Shown here: in pieces, positions 1-7,198 of the stretch | Layout of the letters: the number at the start of each line of letters is the position of its first letter | Numbering within the stretch: position 1 is the stretch's first letter | Source: Arthrobacter sp. SPG23 | GTDB taxonomy: Bacteria > Actinomycetota > Actinomycetes > Actinomycetales > Micrococcaceae | Direction: 5' to 3' | Length of the DNA stretch: 64,000 bases | Assembly (NCBI RefSeq): GCF_000876655.1 | Contig: NZ_JYCN01000025.1 | Span: forward strand, 62,001-126,000 | Notes under the pieces: model-generated | Databases searched by the model: none | What the model saw: only the letters and a program-made list of their open reading frames with translations | What the model was told of the DNA's origin: nothing | Program-made: the position numbers and the translations under genes

Positions 1-254
1 CGGTAATAGACCTTGGTGCCTTCCTGGCGGGTGGCCACCATCCTGGCGAGCCGCATCTTGGCAAGATGCTGGGAGACGGCGGCTGCGGACTTCCCGGCCT
101 TCTCCGCGAGGGCGTTGACCGGAAGCTCTCCATTGCGAAGCGCCAGAATCAGCCTGACCCGGGTTGCGTCCGCCAACATGGCAAAGACCTCCACGGCGAG
201 CTCCACGTACTGGCTGTCGGGGCCCAGGGTGCGAGCACTATTATCTGCATTCAT
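1..254 (-). CDS. ArsR/SmtB-family metal-type repressor, truncated by the window edge
   Basis: The reading frame starts at an ATG at 254 and stays open to base 1, giving about 84 N-terminal residues. It reads as an ArsR winged helix-turn-helix: the segment LADATRVRLILAL is the usual first helix, and KSAAAVSQHLAKM is the recognition helix, followed by the wing (RQEGTKVYYR). ArsR proteins repress their own operon and let go when metal or another inducer binds. The C-terminus, where many inducer ligands lie, is missing, so the effector cannot be named. It lies 37 bp downstream of the SulP gene on the same strand but has its own operator-like palindrome over the start codon, so it may have a separate promoter. 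In related actinobacteria this type often precedes a cation-efflux gene, which would lie outside the window. Confidence 0.85.
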   Translation of the reverse strand, partial: MNADNSARTLGPDSQYVELAVEVFAMLADATRVRLILALRNGELPVNALAEKAGKSAAAVSQHLAKMRLARMVATRQEGTKVYY

Positions 255-263
255 ACGCAGATA
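242..263. promoter_or_regulatory. ArsR-type operator palindrome over the ArsR start codon
   Basis: A perfect 7-bp inverted repeat, TATCTGC (242-248) and GCAGATA (257-263), is separated by 8 bp and covers the ATG at 254. Size and position fit an ArsR/SmtB autoregulatory operator. That the local ArsR protein binds it is an inference. Confidence 0.6.
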
Positions 264-291
264 CTTTCATAGCGGCTGCCCGACTACAAGC

Positions 292-1812
292 TCAGTGGCC
301 GCTGAGTTTGCCGCCAAGGCGCTCGCGCATGAGGGTGCTGGCGTCGTTAAGGCCGACGATCTGCACGTCCTTGCCGTGGTGGTGGTATTTCTCGGTGATG
401 GCGTCCAATGCCGCGATAGTGGACGCATCCCACAGGTGGCTGGCGTGCATGTCGATGACCACATGCTCGGGATCCAAGGCGTATTCAAACTGGGTGTAGA
501 GGTCGTTCGAGGAGGCGAAGAACAACTCCCCGTCCACCACGTAGGTGGCGGTTTCGTGGCCGCCTACAGTGCCGACGCTCCGTTCAACGGTGACGAAGTG
601 TGCCACGCGGCGGGCGAACAGCACCATCGCCACGAGCACGCCGACTCCCACGCCGATAGCCAGGTTGTGCGTTGTTACCGTGCCGATGACAGTGGCCACC
701 ATCACCAGGGTTTCGCTCTTGGGCATCATCTTCAGCGTCCGGGGGTGGATGCTGTGCCAGTCGAAGGTGGCCCAGGAAACGAAGATCATCACGGCCACCA
801 GTGCGGCCATCGGGATCAGCGAGACAATGTCACCCAACACCACCACCAGGATGAGAAGGAAGACGCCGGCCAGGAAGGTGGAGATCCGTGTGCGGGCGCC
901 GGAGGCCTTGACGTTGATCATGGTCTGGCCGATCATCGCGCAGCCGCCCATGCCGCCGAAGAACCCGGTGACAACGTTGGCCACACCCTGCCCCCAGGCT
1001 TCGCGGGTCTTGTGGGAGCGGGTGTCGGTGACGTCATCCACCAGCTTGGCAGTCATGAGCGACTCGAGCAGGCCGACGAAGGCCATGGCCAGGGCAAACG
1101 GGAAAATGATCTGCAGCGTCTCAAGGCTGAACGGCACGTTCGGGATGAACAGTGTGGGCAGCGAATCGGGCAACTCGCCTTTGTCACCCACGGTGGGAAC
1201 GACGACGGCGGCCAGGACAGTAATCAGGGTCAGCACCACGATCGCGACGAGCGGGGCCGGGACGGCCTTGGTCAGCTTCGGCAGGCCGAAGACGATGACC
1301 AGGCCAAGAACGACGAGGGGGTACACCAGCCACGGAACGCCGAGGAGTTCGGGGACCTGGGACATGAAGATCAGGATGGCCAGGGCGTTGACGAAGCCCA
1401 CCATCACCGAGCGCGGGATGAACCGCATGAGCTTGGCGACCCCTGAGAGACCCAGGACGATTTGGAAGACACCGGCCAGGATCACCGCGGCAACGAAGTA
1501 GTCCACCCCGTGGGAATTCACCAGCGGCGCAATCACCAGGGCAATCGCACCGGTGGCGGCGGAGATCATGGCCGGGCGACCGCCCACAAAGGCGATCGTG
1601 ACGGCCATGGTGAACGAGGCGAACAGGCCGATCCGCGGGTCCACCCCGGCGATGATCGAGAACGCGATCGCCTCCGGAATGAGTGCCAGCGCAACCACCA
1701 GGCCGGCGAGGACCTCGGTCTTGAGCCGGCGCGGCGACATCAGGGTGCCGCGGACCGATTGCAGCTGTTCAGGAGTGAAGGCCGGGGCATCCCCGGCAGT
1801 TTTGACGGCCAT
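292..1812 (-). CDS. SulP-family inorganic anion transporter with C-terminal STAS domain
   Basis: This 506-aa membrane protein starts at an ATG at 1812. Residues about 30-400 form the SulP transport core with many hydrophobic segments; the early signature ALIPEAIAFSIIAGVDPR and the conserved GGMGGCAMIGQTMINV segment are visible. Residues about 420-500 form a STAS domain (VVDGELFFASSNDLYTQF, then DASTIAALDAI). SulP proteins carry sulfate, bicarbonate or carboxylates in symport with Na+ or H+; the substrate here cannot be read from sequence. A divergent MerR regulator and a strong palindrome lie just upstream, so transcription is probably MerR-controlled. ArsR follows after a 37-bp gap. Confidence 0.9.
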   Translation of the reverse strand: MAVKTAGDAPAFTPEQLQSVRGTLMSPRRLKTEVLAGLVVALALIPEAIAFSIIAGVDPRIGLFASFTMAVTIAFVGGRPAMISAATGAIALVIAPLVNSHGVDYFVAAVILAGVFQIVLGLSGVAKLMRFIPRSVMVGFVNALAILIFMSQVPELLGVPWLVYPLVVLGLVIVFGLPKLTKAVPAPLVAIVVLTLITVLAAVVVPTVGDKGELPDSLPTLFIPNVPFSLETLQIIFPFALAMAFVGLLESLMTAKLVDDVTDTRSHKTREAWGQGVANVVTGFFGGMGGCAMIGQTMINVKASGARTRISTFLAGVFLLILVVVLGDIVSLIPMAALVAVMIFVSWATFDWHSIHPRTLKMMPKSETLVMVATVIGTVTTHNLAIGVGVGVLVAMVLFARRVAHFVTVERSVGTVGGHETATYVVDGELFFASSNDLYTQFEYALDPEHVVIDMHASHLWDASTIAALDAITEKYHHHGKDVQIVGLNDASTLMRERLGGKLSGH

Positions 1813-1946
1813 TGCTGGCTCCGTTCGTAGTCAAGAAGGCACAGGGCAGCGCCTTCGTTGTGCAAATGAATGAGGGGCGCAGCGTTGCGCGGTGAGTGGC
1901 GGCGGAGGAAAGGGCTCTACCCTTGAAGGTCACACCGCTCATTTCA

Positions 1947-1974
1947 AACTCTACCCTAACGTGAGGGTAGAGTT
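1947..1974. promoter_or_regulatory. MerR-type operator between the SulP and MerR genes
   Basis: A perfect 11-bp inverted repeat, AACTCTACCCT (1947-1957) and AGGGTAGAGTT (1964-1974), has a 6-bp spacer. It lies in the divergent intergenic region, 28 bp before the MerR ATG and about 135 bp before the SulP start. The compact, AT-flanked dyad is typical of MerR-family operators. I infer that the adjacent MerR protein binds it and controls one or both genes. Confidence 0.75.
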
Positions 1975-2001
1975 AAGCCGACGACAGGACGGAGGTCTCT
2001 G

Positions 2002-2385
2002 ATGACAGCGCGCACCAGCACCATGCACATCGGTGAACTGGCAGAAAGGACGGGGCTGTCCCTGCGGACCATCCGCCACTACGACGACGTGGGGCTGCTG
2101 CCGGCAACGTCCCGAACGGACGGCGGTTTCCGCGTGTACTCCGAGGACGACTTTGAGCGTCTCACCGTCATCAAGCAGATGAAACCCCTGGGGTTCTCGC
2201 TCGAGGAGATGGCTGAGATCCTGGACATCCTGGCATCACAGGACGCCGCCGAGGCTAACGACGGAAAGGCCGGCAGCGCGGCCAAGCTGACCGAGATCCT
2301 GGAGAAAGCCGTCCATCAGAGGACGAAGATGGCGCGCAACCTGGCGCAGGCGGACGAGTTTATCCAGAGGCTCCGCGGACTCTGA
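2002..2385 (+). CDS. MerR-family transcriptional regulator
   Basis: The protein has 127 residues. Residues 9-48 form the MerR helix-turn-helix and wing (HIGELAERTGLSLRTIRHYD, then GGFRVY), followed by a dimerisation helix rich in charged residues. The effector region is short and has no cysteine pair, so this is not a mercury or SoxR-type sensor. A GGAGG ribosome site ends 7 bases before the ATG at 2002. It diverges from the SulP transporter across an 11-bp-arm dyad, which makes it the likely local regulator of that transporter. The inducer is unknown. Confidence 0.88.
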   Translation: MTARTSTMHIGELAERTGLSLRTIRHYDDVGLLPATSRTDGGFRVYSEDDFERLTVIKQMKPLGFSLEEMAEILDILASQDAAEANDGKAGSAAKLTEILEKAVHQRTKMARNLAQADEFIQRLRGL

Positions 2386-2404
2386 GCTGCAAACTCTGAG
2401 CTAA

Positions 2405-2459
2405 GGGCCGGCGGCGCCTGGGGAAGCCTCGGTCTCAGAAGGCTTGTCACCGCCGGCCC
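2405..2459 (+). terminator. Stem-loop after the MerR gene
   Basis: GGGCCGGCGG (2405-2414) pairs with CCGCCGGCCC (2450-2459). Nested inside, AAGCCT (2424-2429) pairs with AGGCTT (2440-2445). No run of T follows, so it may work as a weak terminator or an mRNA-end stabiliser. Confidence 0.45.
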
Positions 2460-2702
2460 AGCTCAACGTGATCCGGATCGTTGTCCGGGCCAGTTATCGG
2501 ACTGGCGGGAGTTCCCAGGGGGACCAGGTCCTCCGCCGACCGACTCCTCAAGACTATTTACCGCCCACATCCTGTGCGTGAGTGGCCACTACTTGTCTTT
2601 ATGTTGCTCAAGTAACGCGCTGTGCAGGGCGCTACGCAGGGCTAAAGCGGACCACTCTATCCCCCGGTAGCGAACGCGTGTGCCTGCGGCGGAATAGCTT
2701 TA

Positions 2703-2708
2703 TATATT
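2703..2708 (+). promoter_or_regulatory. Candidate -10 box of a leaderless ptrB transcript
   Basis: The sequence tatatt stands out as AT-rich in high-GC DNA and ends 6 bases before the ptrB ATG at 2715. No purine-rich ribosome site lies between them. Together this suggests that transcription starts at or next to the ATG, giving a leaderless mRNA, which is common in actinobacteria. No convincing -35 is visible. Confidence 0.4.
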
Positions 2709-2714
2709 GAGTCA

Positions 2715-4934
2715 ATGACCCAGACTCCAGTGCAGCACCCAGCCGACAACACCCCTGCGGCCGCCGCCCCCGTAGCCAGGAAGGTCCCGTTCGAACGGAC
2801 CCACCACGGCGACACGTTCGTGGACAACTACGAATGGCTGCGGGCCAAGGACTCCGCGGACGTGGTGGAGCACCTCAAGGCGGAGAACGCCTACCAGGAA
2901 GCGGTCACTGCCCACCAGGAGCCGCTCCGCGAAGCCATCTTCCAGGAAATCAAGGGACGCACCCAGGAGACGGACTTGTCCGTACCGAACCGCAAGGACG
3001 GCTGGTGGTACTACACCCGCTCCGCGGAGGGCAAGGAATACGGCATCCAGTGCCGCGTCAAGGCGCAGAACACCGGGGACCCGGTGGCCGACTGGACGCC
3101 CCCGGCGGTGGAGGCCGGCGTCGAACTTTCCGGTGAAGAAGTCCTGCTGGACTGCAACGTCGAAGCTGAAGGCAAGCCGTTCTTCGCGGTGGGCGGCACG
3201 GCCGTGACCGTGGACGGCAACCTCTACGCCTACGCCGTGGACAACGCGGGCGACGAGCGTTTCACCCTGCGCTTCAAGGACCTGCGCACGGGTGAGATGC
3301 TGCCGGACGTCATCGAGAACATCTTCTACGGCGTCTCCTTCTCCCCCGACGGCACGCGCCTGTTCTACACCGTGGTGGACGACGCCTGGCGCCCCTACCA
3401 GGTGAAGTCCCACGTGCTGGGCACGCCGGTCACCGACGATGAGGTGATTTACCAGGAGGACGACGTCGCCATGTGGCTGGGCTTCGACCTCTCCTCCGAC
3501 CGCCGCCACCTCGTGCTGAGCATCGGCTGCTCCGAGTACAGCGAGACGCGGCTGCTCCGCTTTGACGATTCCGACGCCGGCCTCAGCACCGTGATTTCCC
3601 GCGACGAACGCGTCCTCTACGAGGCCGAGCCGTTCCTCCTTGACGGTGCAGAGAAGATCCTGGTGACGCACAACCGGGACGCCATCAACTCCATGGTGTC
3701 GGTGGTGGACGCGGCCGAGCTCGCAAAGCCGCTGGCCGAGCAGCAGTGGACCACCGTCGTCGAACATTCCGACCAGGTGCGCGTCAACGGCGCGGGCGTC
3801 ACCTCCACGCACCTGATTGTGTCCGTCCGCAAGGACACCATCGAACGCGTCCAGGTGCTGCCCCTGGCCGGGCTGGGCACGCCCGCGCAGGGCGACCCGG
3901 TGGAGCCGGCGTTCGACGAGGAGCTGTACACCGCCGGCGTGGCGGGCTCCGACTACGAGGCCCCGGTGATCCGGATGGGCTACACGTCCTACTTCACGCC
4001 GTCGCGCGTGTACGACTTTGTACTCCCCACGCCCGAGCGGCCGGCGGGTGAGCTGCTGCTCCGCAAGGAGAGCCCGGTGCTGGGCGGCTACTCCCCGGCC
4101 GACTACGTGGCCACCCGTGAATGGGCGACGGCGGCCGACGGCACCCGCGTTCCCCTTTCGGTGCTGCGGCACGCCTCGGTTGCCCGCGATTCCTCCGCGG
4201 CCGGCCTGGTGTACGGGTACGGCTCCTACGAGATGAGCATGGATCCGGGCTTCGGCATCCCGCGGCTGTCGCTGCTGGACCGCGGGATCGTGTTCGTGAT
4301 CGCGCACATCCGCGGCGGCGGCGAGCTGGGCCGGCACTGGTACGAGGACGGCAAGAAGCTCCACAAGAAGAACACCTTCACGGACTTCATCGCGGCCACG
4401 GACTGGCTGGCTTCATCTGGCTGGGTGTCACCTGACCGGATTGCGGCGATGGGCGGATCCGCCGGCGGGCTGCTGATGGGTGCCGTGGCCAACCTTGCGC
4501 CGGAGAAGTACGCGGCCATCGTGGCGGCCGTGCCGTTCGTGGACGCGCTCACCACCATCCTGGATCCGGAGCTGCCGCTGTCCGCCCTGGAGTGGGAGGA
4601 ATGGGGCAACCCGATCACGGACCCCGAGGTGTACGAGTACATGAAGTCCTACACGCCCTACGAGAACGTTGGCCCCCTGCCATATCCGAAGATCGCCGCC
4701 GTGACCTCGTTCAACGACACGCGCGTGCTGTACGTGGAGCCGGCCAAGTGGGTACAGGCCCTGCGTTCTGCGTCCACCGGGGCGCAGCCGATCGTGATGA
4801 AGATCGAGATGGACGGCGGCCACGGCGGAGCGTCAGGCCGGTACGTCCAGTGGCGCGAACGGGCCTGGGACTACGCCTTCGTGGCCGACTCCGTGGGCGC
4901 GGTGGAACTGCTGCCGGGGGCCGGGGTTAAGTAG
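2715..4934 (+). CDS. ptrB: Oligopeptidase B / prolyl-oligopeptidase family serine peptidase (S9A)
   Basis: The 739-aa cytoplasmic peptidase has an N-terminal beta-propeller (about 1-420) and a C-terminal alpha/beta hydrolase domain. The catalytic serine is Ser582 in GGSAGG, the acid is Asp668 in SFNDTRV, and the histidine is His703 in GGHGG. The segment ALEWEEWGNP and the length match oligopeptidase B (protease II), which cleaves short peptides after basic residues, better than classical prolyl endopeptidase. There is no signal peptide. The ATG at 2715 gives the normal family N-terminus (VARKVPFERTHHGDTFVDNY). The gene stands alone and converges on the metallophosphoesterase gene, with a palindrome between them. 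Confidence 0.92.
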   Translation: MTQTPVQHPADNTPAAAAPVARKVPFERTHHGDTFVDNYEWLRAKDSADVVEHLKAENAYQEAVTAHQEPLREAIFQEIKGRTQETDLSVPNRKDGWWYYTRSAEGKEYGIQCRVKAQNTGDPVADWTPPAVEAGVELSGEEVLLDCNVEAEGKPFFAVGGTAVTVDGNLYAYAVDNAGDERFTLRFKDLRTGEMLPDVIENIFYGVSFSPDGTRLFYTVVDDAWRPYQVKSHVLGTPVTDDEVIYQEDDVAMWLGFDLSSDRRHLVLSIGCSEYSETRLLRFDDSDAGLSTVISRDERVLYEAEPFLLDGAEKILVTHNRDAINSMVSVVDAAELAKPLAEQQWTTVVEHSDQVRVNGAGVTSTHLIVSVRKDTIERVQVLPLAGLGTPAQGDPVEPAFDEELYTAGVAGSDYEAPVIRMGYTSYFTPSRVYDFVLPTPERPAGELLLRKESPVLGGYSPADYVATREWATAADGTRVPLSVLRHASVARDSSAAGLVYGYGSYEMSMDPGFGIPRLSLLDRGIVFVIAHIRGGGELGRHWYEDGKKLHKKNTFTDFIAATDWLASSGWVSPDRIAAMGGSAGGLLMGAVANLAPEKYAAIVAAVPFVDALTTILDPELPLSALEWEEWGNPITDPEVYEYMKSYTPYENVGPLPYPKIAAVTSFNDTRVLYVEPAKWVQALRSASTGAQPIVMKIEMDGGHGGASGRYVQWRERAWDYAFVADSVGAVELLPGAGVK

Positions 4935-4994
4935 GGGGTTGCTGGGGTGGCTGGGCGCGCCTGCCGAAACCCCGGGCGCGCAGCCTCGGCGATG

Positions 4995-5050
4995 TGCCGA
5001 TTTTGGCCGCTATGCGAGGTGCATAGCGGCCATTTTCGTCAAATGGATGA
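4995..5050. repeat. Intergenic palindrome, GGCCGCTA family (copy 1)
   Basis: GGCCGCTATGC (5005-5015) and GCATAGCGGCC (5021-5031) form an 11-bp perfect stem with a 5-base loop. GCCGATTTT and ATTTTCGTC flank it. It sits between convergent genes, so it can serve as a two-way terminator. The 3' flank ATTTTCGTCAAATGGATGAG is identical at 9801-9820. Confidence 0.8.
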
Positions 5051-5072
5051 GCGCGAGGGCCCAACCACGGGG

Positions 5073-6257
5073 TTACCGCTGGGCCGGATCCAGCGGGAGC
5101 GGAACGATGGGCTGGTCATTGGCTGTCAGATCGATGCCGAAATCCTTGGCAAAGACGAGCCGGGTGTCCTTGTAGATTCCCGGGTGGTTTTCGTCCAGTT
5201 CAAAGACGCGCGCACCCCGCAGACGGTTCCGGTCAGCGCCGGGCAGTCCATAGGCGCCGAATCCCGTCCCGGGTGCGTAGCCCAGCTGCACTCCGTAGTA
5301 GTTACCGACGTAGGTGTTGACGTGGTCGTGCCCCACGAAGTAACCGAGCACATCCCCACGTTCCAGGAAGGCGTTGAAGAGGCCGGAGTTGATGGGGCCG
5401 GGGCATTCATCTTCATTCCGTTCCCCGACGATATTGTGCTTCGTGAGTGCCCGGGCGTGATCGGCGTCCGTTCGTGAATCAAGGCTGGAGAACCACATAT
5501 TGCGGTGCTCATGAAGCGCGATGTGGCCCCACATGAGGGACGGTACTTTCTTGCCGTATTTCTGCTCGGTTGCGATGGACAAATTCCGGTACCAGCTCAC
5601 CTGGTCCATACGCACCCAGTCCCAGTCCGGGTAGCCCTCGAAGTCCTGGCCGTTGATGGTGCCCGGGGCGTAGCGGCCGGTGTCGATGAGCCACAACCCA
5701 AAGGCCGGGGCCTTGGACCGCGAGGACTGCACCAGCAGCTGCGAGTTGGAGGTGCCGGTGAGTTCCGGGGCGGAATCGGCGTTCATGTTGAATTCGTAGC
5801 TCTGCAGGAACCGGAGCATTTTGGCCTCGGTCATGCCCGTTCGCTGCACTGAATCTTCGTCGTGGTTGCCGAATGTCACAGCCCACGGGATCTGCCGGGT
5901 TTCCATGGGCTGGACTACGTGGTTGAGTGCCTGCTTGACCTCAAGTTCGGAGTCGCAGCCGCCGTTGATCACATCTCCGTTGATCACCACGAAGTCCGGC
6001 TTCTCAGCATCCAGGGTGCGGTTCATGAGTTCGATCGTGCGGCGGTCCGTCTGCTCGTCATCCTGGGTGTCGTTGAACTGGACAACCCTGAACGTGCCGT
6101 CCGGGCGGAAGATCAGGCTCGGCTTGGGCACCTTCGCTCCCGGCGCCGCATGGCTGCCCGCCGCTGCGGCCGCTGTGATTCCCAGCGCCCCAAGCGTTCC
6201 GGCAGCAGCCAGTGCCGCCCTCCTGCTGAGCTGGGGCTGGCTGATACTGATGTTCAT
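5073..6257 (-). CDS. Tat-exported calcineurin-like metallophosphoesterase
   Basis: The 394-aa protein starts at an ATG at 6257, preceded by GAGAGGTAGCG. Residues 1-38 form a twin-arginine signal (SRRAAL at 11-16, then an Ala-rich stretch ending AAGSHA). The mature part carries metallophosphoesterase motifs: FNDTQ (Asp63), GDVING (from Gly94), GNHDE (130-134) and a late GHDH motif. This family binds two metal ions and cleaves phosphomono- or diesters. The Tat signal implies that the fold and metal load are finished before export. It resembles secreted phosphodiesterases used for phosphate scavenging, but I see no Pho box and the substrate is unknown. Confidence 0.88.
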   Translation of the reverse strand: MNISISQPQLSRRAALAAAGTLGALGITAAAAAGSHAAPGAKVPKPSLIFRPDGTFRVVQFNDTQDDEQTDRRTIELMNRTLDAEKPDFVVINGDVINGGCDSELEVKQALNHVVQPMETRQIPWAVTFGNHDEDSVQRTGMTEAKMLRFLQSYEFNMNADSAPELTGTSNSQLLVQSSRSKAPAFGLWLIDTGRYAPGTINGQDFEGYPDWDWVRMDQVSWYRNLSIATEQKYGKKVPSLMWGHIALHEHRNMWFSSLDSRTDADHARALTKHNIVGERNEDECPGPINSGLFNAFLERGDVLGYFVGHDHVNTYVGNYYGVQLGYAPGTGFGAYGLPGADRNRLRGARVFELDENHPGIYKDTRLVFAKDFGIDLTANDQPIVPLPLDPAQR

Positions 6258-6382
6258 CGCTACCTCTCGTCGCAGACGCGGCCCCTATTCCGGGCCGCTG
6301 TTATGCCCAGACAGTAGGAGGGAGAAGCATCCCGCCCTGAAACAGGCGGTGAATAGCGGGTGCATACCCAAAAGATGATCAC

Positions 6383-6396
6383 CATGCTTACTATTG
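6383..6396 (+). promoter_or_regulatory. Shared upstream motif CATGCTTACTATTG
   Basis: This exact 14-mer lies 75 bases before the precursor-like gene and recurs at 12838-12851 before the DUF2945 gene. Its first 11 bases occur inverted at 44978-44988 before csbD. It is AT-rich for this genome and sits in each promoter region. It may be a stress-promoter element or a regulator site. Confidence 0.4.
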
Positions 6397-6470
6397 ACTG
6401 GCATTAGGCACATCGGTGTAGAAACTGCTCACTGGGGGCAGCAGAAACCGTGCCGGAACTGGAGTTATTC

Positions 6471-7163
6471 GTGAGCACTGAACAGGGTTTGACCCCGCTT
6501 TCCGATGAAGAACTGATGGCACAGGGCGGCACCGCGCTTCCGGACAAGGAAGTAGCCTCCGTCCTGGACCTGAACGCCGACCTTGACCTGGGCATCAACG
6601 CTGCAGCACCCATCGACCTTGCCGTGGCAGCCAACGCCAACGTGGCGGCCCCGATCGACGCGGCAGCCTCCGCAAACATCCTCTCCTACGGGTCCGAGTC
6701 CCAAGCCCTCGCAGACCAGGGCGTGATCATCGATCAGGGGATCAACGCTGACGCCACGGCGGATTCCACCCAGGACAGCACCATTGACCAGGCGGCCGAA
6801 AGCACGGGCGCCGGCGCCACTGACGGAACCACAGCGGACGGAACCACCGACGGCGGCCTGCTGCCCGAGGACACAACGCCCGACGTCGGCGCCTTGCCGG
6901 TGGATCCCTCCACCGCCCTGGACGGGGACCTCCTGAATGTCAACGTGGACCTGGCCGCCGACGCGGACATCGCGGCTCCGATCAATGGCGCGGTTGCAGC
7001 CAACGCCAACGTGGCCGCACCGATCGACGCAGCCGTGGCCGCCAACATCGGATCCATCGACAGCGACGCGTTCGCTGTGGCCCAGCAGGACGCCATCATC
7101 AGCCAGCACATCGACGGCGAAGCCACCGCCACCGCCGATCAGCAGTCCGATCTCCGCCAGTAA
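6471..7163 (+). CDS. Repetitive RiPP-precursor-like protein with GG leader-type N-terminus
   Basis: I do not recognise a named family. I chose the GTG at 6471 (230 aa) because GGAG lies 6 bases upstream. The alternative GTG at 6450 would add 7 residues, including a rare TTA leucine codon. The N-terminus reads STEQGLTPLSDEELMAQGG, which resembles leader peptides of the LSDEEL...GG type that end in a double glycine (Gly19-Gly20). Two related blocks follow, residues about 38-101 and 163-230. Each begins with two AAPI(D/N) motifs joined by AVAANAN and ends with a Gln/Asp-rich stretch. A Thr/Asp/Gly-rich linker joins them. There is no cysteine, lysine is nearly absent, and the protein is very acidic. 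The PqqD-M50 membrane protein starts 35 bp downstream, which suggests that it acts on this product. A repetitive surface protein with no processing is the alternative. Confidence 0.65.
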   Translation: MSTEQGLTPLSDEELMAQGGTALPDKEVASVLDLNADLDLGINAAAPIDLAVAANANVAAPIDAAASANILSYGSESQALADQGVIIDQGINADATADSTQDSTIDQAAESTGAGATDGTTADGTTDGGLLPEDTTPDVGALPVDPSTALDGDLLNVNVDLAADADIAAPINGAVAANANVAAPIDAAVAANIGSIDSDAFAVAQQDAIISQHIDGEATATADQQSDLRQ

Positions 7164-7198
7164 CGCCGGAATCCGACGTCAACGATGAGCACTCCTTA

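Larger units (their letters stand above)
2386..2714. other. 329-bp intergenic region: terminator-like hairpin and ptrB promoter
   Basis: The 5' part holds the stem-loop listed separately at 2405-2459. The 3' part carries a tatatt box just before ptrB. I see no small ORF with a ribosome site and no RNA gene in between. Confidence 0.5.

Noticed and set aside
13..1446. 477-aa plus-strand ORF opposite the SulP gene
   Set aside because: It is rich in His, Asp and Gly, typical of the antisense frame of high-GC membrane genes; the minus strand encodes a clear SulP protein.
2712..4364. 550-aa minus-strand ORF inside ptrB
   Set aside because: Antisense shadow of a well-supported peptidase; no known fold and biased composition.
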